64,000 nucleotides of DNA, from the NCBI GenBank assembly GCA_006535965.1, contig QEAR01000006.1:375399-439398 (forward strand). Direction: 5' to 3'. Positions 47,895-60,777 of this stretch are shown here, piece by piece. The position numbers and the translations under genes are program-made. The notes under the pieces were generated by a model. It made no database searches and had not been told where the DNA came from. It saw nothing but the letters and a program-made list of their open reading frames with translations. The stretch is from Spizellomyces sp. 'palustris'. Its lineage: Eukaryota; Chytridiomycota; Chytridiomycetes; Spizellomycetales; Spizellomycetaceae. The first letter of the stretch is position 1. Each line of letters begins with the position of its first letter.

Positions 47895-48660
47895 ATGAGC
47901 ACTGAGCACCTTGCACCTCGCGCAGCGGATGTTACTGCCCGCCTGACTGATCCTCGAACCTACACAGTATGTTTACAGCTTCGAGGAGGACGAGCCCACA
48001 TTTGGTTTCTGATGGATTTTCTGTAGGGTACGCACAAGCAACGATTTGACGAGGAAGGCCATGGGCGTGGAATGGCGGGCCGGAAGGACCTTGTAGAGTA
48101 CGATGGAAACACCACCTCCGCTCATCGTGGTCACATGCCTTTTGGAAGCGATCAAGATTTGAGGGAGAGGGTTGATGTATGTTGATGGGTCAAAAGTTGC
48201 ATTGAAAGTAGTTTTGAAAAGGATTTTGATATAGCCTTTTTTATTTGGGAACGGATTTTTTTGTAGCGGGAAAAGCCGATCGTTCGATCTAAATCCCGTG
48301 AATCGGATATTGGAACTACCGCAAAGAAAATCAAGATTTTTGAATATGCCGAGCGCTTCTCCCAGGGCGAAGATATCGTTCTCAACAAGTCATATCCTTC
48401 CATAGACAAGGTAGATACTTATCCCTTTATTCTGCGTAAATTAATGGCTATTAACTTTTTAAACATTGAATCCATGACAGCTCCGCGAACATGCCGCGAC
48501 GCTCATTCCTCCAGGCCTACCCAAAGTCATTGTTGATCAGAACCTGAGAGAAATAACCACGTTGGATGATATGGAAAATGGAGGAAGATATTTGGCGCTG
48601 ACGCCCCATGATCGAGCTCATTTTTCAGAGGAGCGGGTGCCCACCGCCTTTCGCAAATAG
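47895..48660 (+). CDS. Apicortin (partial p25-alpha plus doublecortin domain)
   Basis: Four exons: 47895-47966, 48027-48176, 48267-48410 and 48481-48660, all joined in phase 0, 546 nt, 181 residues. Residues 16-48 (ARLTDPRTYTGTHKQRF, then GHGRGMAGRKDLVEYDG) match the C-terminal part of the p25-alpha/TPPP domain. Residues of about 88-170 form a doublecortin fold: KKIKIFEYAERFSQGEDIVL, then KLREHAATLIPPGLPKVIV and ITTLDDMENGGRYLAL. This combination defines apicortin, a microtubule-stabilising protein known from apicomplexans, Trichoplax and some chytrids. Length and domain order are as expected, and every exon junction keeps the frame. The likely role is at flagellar or other specialised microtubules; this is inference from the family. 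Confidence 0.88.
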
Positions 48661-48972
48661 TAGCAGTTAGCAAATGTGGTTCTTGAAATGTGTCCTTTGT
48701 ATAAAAGCAGAATAGACCGTTGTCTAAGCGTTTTATGGAGACCGATGATGAATTCCTTTCCACGCGTTGCCTGTCGATGTGATGCAGCGTACTTTCCCAG
48801 ACGATCCGTGATTTCGCCATATAGACGGTATATCAGGGCCGGTCTACCGGTGACCGTACTCTTAATTCCTCAAGCTGCCCAATGATAACTGACAGCGTTC
48901 TTCACTGCATATTCTATGCATGCTCCTAATATTCTGAAAGTAATTTCTACAGGTCTGTATAAAGCCTATATT
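48661..48972. other. Convergent spacer
   Basis: A 312-bp region between the ends of apicortin and the dienoyl-CoA isomerase gene. I see nothing beyond short random frames. Confidence 0.4.
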
Positions 48973-50164
48973 CTACAACTTCGGGAAAACAGGCTTCTTC
49001 TTTGCCAGATTCGCTTGAATTGCAATAGGAACATCCTGAACCCAGCCATTTGGGTCAATCCATATCGAACATGACGCAACCTCGAATACAATTTCTCACC
49101 TGGGTATTCGTCATAGCCGCATTCCACAGTTGAACATAATGCAGTCCCTCTGCTGTCGTATGATCCCGTGAATAGTTTAAGACTTGCTTCGTTCCTACAA
49201 CGGCTATGGGAGATTTGGCGGCGATGAATGTGGCAGTTTTAATGGCTTCCGCTATGGGTATTGTTAGTAAAGTTCAGTATGTGTATAAATAAGGATACAT
49301 ACCCACGAGATCTTGCTTATTTTCAACTATTTTGCTCACCAGACCGAACTGGAGGGCCTCGGCAGCACCAAAGTTACGGCCTGTGAACGCCAGTTCTCGG
49401 ACCCAACTGTCGTTGCCAACTAGGAATACCGGGTATAAAGATCAACGTTCGGTGATTCCCGGAGATGTACCACGACAACTCACCAACTTTCGGCAGTCTC
49501 TGCAAGGTGCCAATATCTGCGGCAAGACCAATATCGACCTCCTTGACTGAGAAAAACGCATCCTTGCTGGCAAACCGTATATCACAAGCCGTAATTAAAT
49601 CAATTCCTAAAAGCGCCTGTCAACAACGCATGCTGAAACGTGCTTGAAAGGATATTGACAAACCTCCGCCAATACAAGCTCCATGCACAGCAACAATAAC
49701 CGGCCGCAAACAGTTCTCGATTGCCGTAAAGGATTCTTGCATGTCATGAACGAGGGGTATGAAATTAAGCGCTTTACGTGCTGGATCTGCGTCGCCGGAG
49801 GCAAGGGTGGGTCCAAAGGCCTTGACTATAGTATATGTCAGCTAGGACACCCGGGTCAAGCAAAGAAAAAAGTCTTACGGTCAAGGCCAGCTGTAAACAT
49901 CCTGCACTCTCCCCCAGAGATGACTACAGCGCGGACATTGGTATCAGCGCGAATACGTCTGAATACGTCACGAAAGTCTTGCCAGAATCTATTGCATGCG
50001 TTCGTTTTAGGGTTGTTGACACCACCTACTAATCTATAAACTTACTGGGGATTCATGCTGTTCATCTGGTTTGGCCTGTTGAGTTCCACATGAAGGACAT
50101 GCTCGCTTGGAGATGTGATTCTCAGTGTTTTGAACTCGGCGTATGGGGTAGCAATGTCTGTCAT
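48973..50164 (-). CDS. ECH1: Delta3,5-Delta2,4-dienoyl-CoA isomerase (crotonase family), peroxisomal
   Basis: The start ATG at 50164 gives MTDIATPYAEFKTLRI; stop at 48973. Crotonase features in order: LNRPNQMNSMN, FWQDFRDVFRRI, AVVISGGECRMFTAGLDL, VIVAVHGACIGGG (oxyanion loop), DIRFASKDAFFSVKEVDIGL, AADIGTLQRLPKVVGN and LAFTGRNFGAAEALQFGLV. The EVDIGLAADIGTLQRLPK stretch is characteristic of the ECH1 branch, which shifts conjugated double bonds during beta-oxidation of unsaturated fatty acids. The C-terminus is PVFPKL, and PKL resembles a peroxisomal targeting signal 1. Several short introns interrupt the gene; one falls directly after the GGG of the oxyanion loop. Exon limits are approximate. 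Confidence 0.85.
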
Positions 50165-50468
50165 TTTCAAACAGTTGGTGGGTTGTTGAAGATTGGGTTG
50201 AAAGTCAACCAACTCCATCTCCGGCGGTGAAATTCCCTACCGCGGTGGCTTAGTGTCGCGTCTCAATCTCACACTGACCATCACACCGCGCGCGGAAGCA
50301 AGTGTTGTGCATCAAATGACAAGAATGCAGCTATCAGCACTTTATGAGTGAGTTTGTGGTTGCTAAAGGAAGGTGGAAAACTGAGAGTGAAAATAGACAG
50401 TGGAGCAAGATGCAAATGATTATCCAGTGATCACATTATATGCAAGTAACTGATTTTATATGTCGTAT
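50165..50468. other. Spacer between two minus-strand genes
   Basis: A 304-bp AT-rich interval that should contain the isomerase promoter and the 3' end of the GALT transcript. No specific motif is supported. Confidence 0.4.
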
Positions 50469-51859
<1,391 letters not shown>

Positions 51860-52307
51860 GGTGCAGATGGTGTGAGTTGATGGTTGAGTTGCTAATTTGC
51901 CATTTAACCCTTTTCAATCACAATGACAACACGTGAGGGGACGATGCCTTTGTTCATCAAAGTCATCGTTTTCCATCCAGCGTCCCCCCAGACGACATCA
52001 AAGGAAAGTTCACACAGTATCAGGCAGTATTTTTGGGCTTGAAATGATGCACTTTACCAATAAGCGATGTGCCGAGTTTCTACACTTGGGAATGCCCCAA
52101 TTCTTGCTCAGACAGTGTGAATCGGTGTGAGTTCACAACACAGTCCTTGCCATGATTTTTTCTCAGATTTCCATATAGTAGATGCCAGTTTATTAAGAAC
52201 TAGTATTGTTTTGGCACTGACCAGAAAACTAAGGTACGTATATAGTCCAAACTATTTAATATAAAATACATAAACATCTACTCCAACATTTAAATATATT
52301 CAACTCT
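51860..52307. other. Intergenic region
   Basis: A 448-bp spacer between the start of GALT and the end of the METTL24-like gene, both on the minus strand. It is AT-rich towards the right and should hold the GALT promoter. No other feature is seen. Confidence 0.4.
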
Positions 52308-53591
52308 TCATAATGCCCGCTCGTGAATTAGAATAATTTCAGTAGCAAACTCTCCCCACCGGTTCCTCTCCTGCCAGGCAATTCGGTAACCCAGCTGGTC
52401 AAATAATTTCAACATCTTTACCATAGGTGCCGCCCAGTTTTTGTTCCATCCGTCAAAGAGTGCTGGCGCAATGTCGAGTGGACGGGGGACGTTGCCTGTG
52501 GGCATGCCGGCATGGAATTCAACGAGAATTTGCATTGGGCGGTGGTCGACAGGTTCGTTCAGGAGGTCAATAAAGAAGGGCCATTCGAAGCTGTTTCATG
52601 AAGATAACGGTGAGCATAGCGTCATACAGTAGCAATAACATCACAACACGTACTTTTCTATATCCATCTTTAGTAAGGAGATGGTTTCCACACCCAACTC
52701 CTTGGAAACGGTCGACAAGCGTTTGTATTGCCGGCCCTTATCATCCGTCTTGTCCTCACCCCCTACACACCACGGGTGAAAGGTTGTGGAAGGGTCAGCC
52801 CAGTTGCCCGTGCAATCAAGCGTGTGAATCTGAAAGAAAACGTTTGTGAGATCTCAGGTATGGTTCATCTAAGCAAGGAGAACAACGAGGTATACCTTGC
52901 AGTCAGGGAACAAGCGATGCATATCCTGCTCAAAGTCAAACTGATTGTTCGATCCCAAGGAATAGATGACGCATTTCTTTTGCGGGCCAAAGTCCAGTTT
53001 GTCTGTGCAGATCCATTTGCCTGTATCACCGGTTTTGGATGGCGCTCCGATACTGTTTCGCCAGGCCATTAACCACAATCCACTAAATGTTTAACCACAA
53101 CATGCTTACCGTATGAAATCCATAGCGTTGCATTCGTACGTTGGTTGAAAGAGGTCGAATACAATCCATTTGGGAACGGTATCCCAGTCCCCCTGGCCAG
53201 CGAATCGCTGCAAGCTCTCTCCCGGAAGCTTTTCAATGACATCCACCACTTTCATAATGTGCTTGCTATGAACCAGAGTTACATGAGGCTCACAGTCGAT
53301 CCTTTGTTACCACAACCAAGCCACTCACTGTTTGATATCTGCCAAACATCGTTGAACATTGTAAAAGGTTTCTTGGCCTTCCGGCTTGGTCAAACACTTG
53401 ACATACGCATCCACTTGGTCGTCCCGTGCCAGTTTCAGCTCAGTCAACTGTTTCTCAAGTGCCGTTATTCGGGCATTGGCAGGTTCACTTCGAATGAAGG
53501 GGACCGGAGTATCGGAAAAAGAGAATAGCACAAAGAAACTGGCGCTAATGATGAAGACCGCAGCGAAAATGTACCGAGCTGTGTTGGACAT
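52308..53591 (-). CDS. METTL24-like methyltransferase-domain membrane protein
   Basis: ATG at 53591. The N-terminus MSNTARYIFAAVFIISASFFVLFSF is an uncleaved signal anchor, followed by a short coiled segment (ITALEKQLTELKLARDDQ). The catalytic region has GDGGKWICTDKLDFGPQKKC, VIYSLGSNNQFDFEQDMHRL, then LDCT and LLKMDIEKYEWPFF, and ends ATEIILIHERAL at TGA 52308. This is the pattern of the METTL24 / Methyltransf_22 group, SAM-dependent methyltransferases of the secretory pathway with unknown substrates. Four or so short introns separate the blocks; exon edges are approximate. Type II topology implies a Golgi-lumen active site. Confidence 0.72.
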
Positions 53592-53813
53592 TATGACCAG
53601 GAAGATGGGAAAGATTTGTCGGGGGGACCGGGGAGGGAGTTGTCGACCATATGAGCCTACCGCCACATTTCTCCCCCGCCCAAGCGCAGCATATTTTTAG
53701 GTTACCAGTTCAGCGGCTTAGGGTTCGAGTGTTGATTATGCAATGTGCTCACGTGAACAGAGAACAAGCGACAGCACCCAGCAAGTTTCTGCTGGGGCAA
53801 GATAAAGAACACG

Positions 53814-54820
53814 ATGATATCCTACCTCATTATTGCAGGGCTATGTTTCTGGCTAAGTCGTGCATATCGTAGACGGAACAATGCGCTGGATATCAAAGAC
53901 CATATATGCGAGCGGGTATGATGCATGTCCCCATTTTAAGCATCCCACGCGAAATGTATTTTCACTAGCCGTTTTTGCTAATAGGTTGTTATTTTCGGTG
54001 CCTCATCCGGTTGGTAATGACCTACATGTGCATGATACATAGCCCATTAACCCTTTACTTAGGTATCGGCGAACAACTGGCTCTACAATATGCTCGCCGG
54101 GGTGCACGTCTTCTCTTGGTCGCGCGGCGGGAACCTCTGCTAAAATCCGTAACCTCGGGCTGCCTCTCCTTTTCAACATGCAAGCAAGCCTCCTATATTG
54201 TAGGCGACATTAACCAAGAAGCGGATCTAATCCGGATTGTTGCTGCTACCAAAGAGCAATTAGACGGATGCGATACAGTCGTCATCAATGCTGGGATACT
54301 GTCTGTCCTCTCATTTGATCAAGTGTGTCAAAAGGATACGACAAAGATTATACAACCCTTATTTGAAACGAACACTCTGGCTCCAATCTACATTGCGAAA
54401 CACTTTCTTCCCCTTCTTAAAGAGTCCCGAGGAAAGTTTATTGTTGTGTCTTCTTTGGCTGGCTCGCTGCCGGCTCCAACGAGATCACTCTACGCAGCAA
54501 GTAAGCACGCCGTGAATGGATTTTTTAATTCGTTAAGAATAGAGGTTCAGCAGTACGGCGTATCAGTGTGTATCTGTTTACCCGCGAGTGTGGACACGGG
54601 GTTAAGAGAGAGTGCTGTGGATGCTAGTGGTGGTGGGAAGAAGGATGGGGAGTCCAAATTGGACCCTGAGACGTGTGCTAGAGAGATTATCCGTGCTGGG
54701 GATATGAAGAAAGAAGAGGTATATATACCAAGCAAGTATTGGGTGGGTGTTGTTTTGAGAAACTTTGTGCCAGGATTCGTGGACGGGCTGGCGGCGAAAA
54801 AGTATGGGTTTGCTAGGTAG
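53814..54820 (+). CDS. Membrane-anchored short-chain dehydrogenase/reductase
   Basis: Exons 53814-53915, 53985-54009 (25 nt) and 54063-54820. An N-terminal helix MISYLIIAGLCFWLSRAYRRR anchors the protein. The NAD(P)-binding motif GASSGIG is assembled across the second intron. Other SDR motifs are INAGI, VVSSLAG (catalytic Ser) and YAASKHA (catalytic Tyr and Lys). The arrangement resembles the 11-beta-HSD/DHRS7 group of lumen- or ER-associated reductases for steroids, retinoids or lipids; the substrate cannot be told. The second intron uses a GTTGGT donor; the alternative GTAATG donor 4 bp later would break the frame. Confidence 0.85.
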
Positions 54821-54996
54821 CTTTGCTAGGTTCGACGAATACATGCTCCATCTACTGCTACCATAATTACCGAGTAATTTCAAGTATATATGTAAAAGGC
54901 ATAATATCTACAAAAATGGTTGTTTCGCCGGACGTCATCATCGCAATGTTGCTAATCCCAACTCCCCGTCAATGAAACAATAAATCGCATACGCTG

Positions 54997-57349
54997 TCAA
55001 AGCACAGTTCCAAATTTTTGTCCTCCCATACCCATCGTTCCGGCACACTGGCCAGGCTCCTCCAAGACCTTCTGAGCCGTCTGCCCCATAGCCTTCCTTA
55101 CCAGCATCTCTTTCACCGCCGCGTCCTCTTTACCTGATCGTCCCTCTCGAGCAAGCTCGGCCATAACCCGCATTGTAATCTCCCCGCCAGCAATCTCTGT
55201 CATAACCCGTTCCAACAGCTGCATGCCCGTTTTACTGGCGCTAAAGACCTGGGACTGGTGGTAAAGGATGGAAATACTACTCGCGGCTCGGTGTTTGAGA
55301 ACGGAGGCCACTGTTTCATCTGGGTGTGCGGTGCGCTGCATGAGAGCTAGTTGACGGGCTGCAATGAGGTTGAGGAGACCCTGGAATGCCATTTGAGTAA
55401 AGATCATGGGATGCCCAAGCCTGACAAATGTAAATACATGGCACTCACCAGCTGACAGACGCAATACCCAAAGAAGGGCGTGTCTCTTCTCTTTCTCGCC
55501 TCAACCCTGGCGGCCATCTCTTCCAACAATCGACTGCCAACAGCAGCATGTTCAACGGCTTTTCCAAAGCTCGGACTGTTTTGCCAGGCTGCCAGGACTT
55601 CGTCCAGTCGCGCGGCTGTCATGAACCCGGCAGTGATGTGAGAGGGTGGTCTCATGGTTCCTGCCACAGATTGGAGCGATCCTACAATCTGTGAGCCCAT
55701 CGTCATCATATTGTAATCAGGGCCTGAGGAGCAATGTTAGAGATAGTGCAGCAAGGGTTTCGACAAGGGATGATGCTTACCATGAAGAGTTGCCACCGTC
55801 GCGTGCCAAATCACCTATAGAACATCAAAGTGAGAAGCACAGCACGACCACTTGCATGTCCAAAACACGGTGTCCATACCAGAGCAATTCCCCATTCATA
55901 GGTCTCCCTCACCCATTGTTCCTCCCAGCACATGCCACCCCCGACAATGGGATCATTCTGATCCCTCACCCCACTATTCAAGACCTGTACCCATTGCGGT
56001 AATTTACCATACCACATATCCAGCTCAGTTTGATGCCTTTCCAATTCACGTAGTAATTGGGTATGGGTACCAGGACCTGGACAAAAGGGTAGAATATTGT
56101 CATTATTGCATTGCTGTCGGAATCGGGTGACGCGATTGAACAGGGCGGTCAAGGCAGCAATGTATCCGTTGGGACCAATAGAGGAGTGGGTCACATCCGC
56201 CGAGAATAATTCGCTGTAGAACTCATCCAATGTTTGGGTACGGGGGATGACGGGTGTATCCGGTTTCAGGCCATATCGCGTGGCGTAAAAGAGTGAATCC
56301 GGGCAGGGAAGGAGAAGGGTCGATGCGTATTCTCCGTCCGATATCATTTGGGGACGTTTTGACGCGGCAGAACCAGATGCATCATAGTTGCGCATCCACC
56401 ACCAACATCGACGTGATTCTTCGGCAGTGATTTGCTGCAGTGACAGGCCGCCTATCAGATCTTCCTCTGGACCTATGCCACCGTTTCCACCAGGCCCTGT
56501 GGGAATAACGGGTATCTCTTTGTAAAGGCCCAAAAATCTGCCCATGGCCACACTGTTACCAAGCCACATGTATGCCTCCATCCACAAGGAATGCTCTACG
56601 CCAAACAGCGTCAAGTGCAACAGGGCTTTGAGAACATTCAAATCCGGTTTGCCAAGATTTTCCAACATCATCCGCTTGCCCCTCTCATAAAAGATTTGTT
56701 GGACAAGGTCCGAGTTCCCCTCATAGTTTGGATGATATCGCGCGGCGCACGCCATCATAGAGTACAACAGTACAGGACTCAATCCGAGTCGCGGGGGATT
56801 GTGATGATAGGGTGGACGCATTGGAGTAGTGTCTTGATTGGGAGGCAACGACGCGGATGTGTAAAAGGCATCTTCGTGAATGATTGCAATGGTTGGAGGC
56901 AGTTTCTCGAAATAGATGGAAACAATTTCATTCAATACGTATGCGTCTGGAAGGGGGGGTAGATCATCAAAGGCGGAGAGAGGGCGCGGGAGGAAGGCAT
57001 TGTCAAGAACGTGCGCGCAAAACTGATCAATAACCTGAAGAATATTGGACTGGGTAGCTAGTGTAGGTGCATCCTGTTGGCAGGATCATGTGAGGATCAA
57101 GCCATGATGAGCACAAAAGATCCACAGCCATACCAACTGGACTTTTCTGCCATATGCGTGTGCCAAATGTGGATCGGCAATAGGCTGGCCTTCACAAAGA
57201 GTCGAGCCGTGGCTGACCATGGACGCGGGCGACATGAGCGTGGGATCAGGCATTGAGAAGCCAAACATTTCATCTGTCGTCAACGGGTGGGAATGCGGAT
57301 CCGTGCTACCAAACGACGGGTCCATGTAGTGGTGATCCTGGAAGCTCAT
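54997..57349 (-). CDS. Fungal_trans-domain protein (putative transcription factor without visible zinc cluster)
   Basis: ATG at 57349 (MSFQDHHYMDPSFGSTD); stop TGA at 54997. After about 90 disordered residues, an exon starting DAPTLATQSNILQ leads into a typical fungal-specific transcription-factor middle homology region: VLNEIVSIYFEKLPPTIAIIHE, SPVLLYSMMACAARYHPNY, then LLHLTLFGVEHSLWMEAYMWLG and RRCWWWMRNYDAS. The C-terminal part includes an Ala/Met-rich helical region. In relatives this domain follows an N-terminal Zn2Cys6 DNA-binding cluster, but no Cys6 motif is present in the model or in the 457 bp upstream. It may act as a cofactor, or its DNA-binding exon may be missing from my model. 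Exon limits are approximate. Confidence 0.7.
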
Positions 57350-57806
57350 CTTGAACAATGGAAAACACTAGTAGAGATGCGCACGACACGAGGGGAAGAT
57401 GACTCATATGAGTAAGCAAGCCCTTGGGTTGGGATGGATTGTGTAATCAGAGGCTTGTATGCACCAACGCTATCATCAGCGCCCAGAGTCCCCAAAAAAC
57501 CGCAATGCAATTGGGCATGGCTTTCGATCTATCAATAGCCGAGCAGTATCTTTGTGGGTTTCATATCAAACGACAAAAATGTCAGTAAACAGTCGGCACC
57601 CAAAATCATCGTCTAATAAAATTCTCCGATGTCCAAAAAAAATAGCGGGGATCAAGGGATATGTGTGTATGGGCATAAAAACGGCGGAATTACATAGGAG
57701 CGGAGTTTTGACCGTCCAGATCATTATATAATCCTCCTTTTGAATTCTCTCTGGAGTTTTTTTTTATCAGTGGATAGTTGTGTTTTTTGGCGCCAGATTT
57801 TTTATC
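57350..57806. other. Divergent promoter region
   Basis: A 457-bp spacer between the transcription-factor-like gene (minus) and enkurin (plus). It was checked for a Zn2Cys6 exon and none is visible. AT-rich runs precede the enkurin start. Confidence 0.4.
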
Positions 57807-59136
57807 ATGCCTGTCAGTACTGGCCCGGGGCCCGCTCATCATGCCTCTGCGTCTCTACCGGGTCGGGTAGACCACCCCGACGCAGCCATGACAGGTCCGT
57901 CTGTCGGTCCCCGTCCCGCAGCGCTTCCATCGGACTCTACAACCAAAGCCGCTGTGACCATCACGGCTCCTACCGCCGTCCGCGAGAAAGGGATCGATGC
58001 AGCGGTCCCGCATCCAAGTGCACTTGTCAAGCCATCCAAAAAAGATATACCCTCTGATCCGTTCAGTGAAAGCGTTTATAAATTGATCGCTGTTGAAGAG
58101 CCAGTTCCTCCAAAGGCCGAGCGGTACAAGAGCAGGTTTTCAGGGATGGCTCACGAAGAGTTTAAAAAGGGGAAAAAGAGTGCTGCGAGTATGGGTCCCC
58201 TCAAAGTTCCTGTACCGGATCCCAAAGAGTTTCTGAAAAAAGGGGAGAGAGAGACTGGAGCTGGGTTTGGTGAGTGGAGTTTAGAGTAGGCTGCATGTTT
58301 TTTTGGGGGCATTTCTTGTAGTAGTTGACGTTTTTGTGTTCATTGTATGTGCAGCTCCCCCTCAACACCCTGATAGAACAGTTCGCAAAGCCGCTCTACC
58401 AAAAGAGCCCGGACGCCTCCCGTCAACATCCACAAAAGACTTTGTCCGGACCAACGCTTTAGACAATATCAACTCTGGTAAAACTCTTTTTTGTTTTGGA
58501 ATCTTACTCGTTTCTCATTCGTTGCATGATAGTGGCAAAGAAACCACCGAGCCCACCTGCATCTTACCTCACCAAAAAGACGTACGGCCAAGTCCCACCG
58601 TATCTCCGGCAAGAGGACCCCGTCCCGCATCCTTCCCAATCTCTCCATGCCCAATCCCATTCCAAATCGGATACTCGCACTCGAAACCAAACGATTCTTC
58701 AGCAGCTTGCACATGAAAGGCAGCAACGTGCTGAACAAGAGGCTGGGTTGGTGAGGTTATCCGAAACAGAGCGATTGGAGATATTGAATGGTTTACACAA
58801 GAATTGGCAAAAGTTAAATTCCGACTATCAAAAGCTGAGTTTGACGGTGGATACTGTGCCAAAGATTGCTAGGTAGGTATAAACTCTTCCCCGTTCCTTT
58901 GTGTGTGTATGTGTCTTTTTGGTTGTCGGTCTTTTTGTGTTCTCTTGTTGGTCTGAAGAGTTGGTCTTGTTAGTTGGTCTTGTTAGACAGAGTTTTATTT
59001 GCTTACACACTCTTTTGTTGGTTATTGAAACAGAAAAGTCAACATGGAGCAGCAATTGAAGGAACTTGAAGACAATATCCACAAGTTCTCGCACCCAAAC
59101 ATTCATGTTGGGTTCGGGTCTTTGTATGCTAGGTAG
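57807..59136 (+). CDS. ENKUR: Enkurin (axonemal microtubule inner protein)
   Basis: Four exons: 57807-58269, 58355-58477, 58533-58872 and 59034-59136. Family features in order: a disordered N-terminus, ESVYKLIAVEEPVPPKAERYKSR, SMGPLKVPVPDPKEFLKKGE, then AKKPPSPPASYLTKKTYGQVPPYL (the PP-rich and KTYGQVP motif), and the enkurin domain LSETERLEILNGLHKNW..LNSDYQKLSL..DTVPKIARK, ending in a helix and the last exon (QLKELEDNIHKFSHPNIHV). Enkurin was first described in sperm as a TRPC-channel adaptor and is a conserved component inside doublet microtubules. All splice joins keep frame. Its presence supports a flagellated life stage. Confidence 0.9.
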
Positions 59137-60206
59137 TCTCCATTACCCACGACGTTTTAATGTTTCTAAATAAAGCGTATATGCGTTTTAAATGTCAACA
59201 GTATCCTTTTTATTTAATACGCTTTTTTTTTATTGGAGGAATTCCAATAAAAGTTCGATGCATTGGTTTTTAGTTATTTTTGTCTGTTATTCCCAAATAA
59301 CCTAAAAAATAAAAAAGAATGGCTTTGGCTCTTAAACTCGTCCAGCCTCCCCGGATCTTGATTTCCCCCCCAAGTCACGTACCTTTTTATCACACTTTGT
59401 TTAAAGACGCGAACCTAGAGTTGCCTACTCCACCGCGCTTTCTACGACGGCGTTTACAGTTACAAGGCTACTCATTCCCCCCGCCTCTCCCGTATTGAAA
59501 AACTGGGTCCTTGGCCATTACAGCCATCCCCGACATTAACCGTTCTTTTTTTAAACCATGATAAACCAAAACAGTGATTTGTAGTTTCTGGCTCCCAGAC
59601 CAGGACTCGCGCAAGTTTATGCCACCCTACCACCCAAAAAGACGCCAAACGTCCAGGTGAAAAGAACACAACCAAAAGTCATCCTTCTTATGAAGCGGGT
59701 TTGTTCTATCCATGGAGCGAGGATACAAAAAACGGGGAGGGAAGCCCACATCCGCCCCCATTTCGTTTGGCAGCTCTTTGATTGTTGCAACGGTGTTAAA
59801 GAATACCATTATTTCAAGGATACCCTCTCCCTCACCTACATTACCCGCCGCCCCCCAAAGGAAGAAAAGTCTTTAGAACCAACGGAGGTTTTTTATTTTA
59901 GGTCGACGGCGTTGGGGTCCCCTGCGTTCCATCAAAAAGTGAAAATAGAATTTTTGTTAAGCAAGGTAATAAAGCTTTTGGCCAAAGTAGAGAAGTCTAA
60001 AAAAAAAACAACTTGCTGAACTGTTTTCTTTTGAAGGGTTCGACCTTACTTTTTATTTTTGGCAAACCCTCCTCCCCCTGCACAGAGTGGTGACGACTCA
60101 CCTTCATTACCCAACGACACTTGAAAAAAACGAAAGAGGGGTCCACTTTTTCAATATTTATGAACTCTTGCATTCGACCATCCCCTCTCGACAACCAAAT
60201 CACAAA
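59137..60206. other. Intergenic region with homopolymer runs
   Basis: A 1.07-kb spacer rich in short A, T and C runs (for example near 59225, 59990 and 60000). Frames on either strand are not supported. The right end should hold the promoter of the C2H2 gene. Confidence 0.45.
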
Positions 60207-60777
60207 ATGTCTCAATCACCCACAAGCACCCGCTCACCTACACCCCCCGCCCAATCCCCCAAAATGCTCATTGCAAGTCTCCTTAACCCCATCAATAGTA
60301 TCCATTTACCCCCCATTGATCCCCTCCTTCATTCCAATCGGCGCAACTCCCTTCCTGCTCGGTTGACCGTGACACAGAAAGTAGAGCGACGAAGGGCGTC
60401 TTCTCTGCCGAGACGGAGATATATATGTGAAGTTGAAGGATGTGGAAAAAGTAATGTATTTGGAGAATTTAATAATTTTTTATATATATACTGACTGGTT
60501 TCTTTTGTGTTTAGATTTTAGTACATCTGGACATCTTTCCCGACACCGCCGCCTTCACACTGGGTCCAAACCCCACGCATGTCCAATTCCTACCTGTTCA
60601 TCACGGTTCTCGAGGCATGATAACATGTTACAGCATTACAGAGGTCATATTCGGAAATTGGAAAAGGCATCCACAAAGGCTTTGCCGAGGGTACGGAGGG
60701 CGAGTGCACCGGATGTTGGGCGTGGAAAGGAAGATAATGTCAAGAGTTTTGTGATGGATCTTGGGAGGTTGGTTTAA
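60207..60777 (+). CDS. Two-finger C2H2 zinc-finger protein
   Basis: Exons 60207-60450 and 60515-60777, 168 residues. After a Ser/Pro/Asn-rich N-terminus and a basic segment (KVERRRASSLPRRR) come two adjacent C2H2 fingers near the middle. Finger 1 is YICEVEGCGKNFSTSGHLSRHRRLH, split by the intron inside its Cys-His spacing. Finger 2 is HACPIPTCSSRFSRHDNMLQHYRGH. The TGSKPH linker fits tandem DNA-binding fingers. The layout recalls fungal repressors and regulators such as Nrg1/Rgm1, but the target is unknown. The model is complete and ends in VMDLGRLV. Confidence 0.82.
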
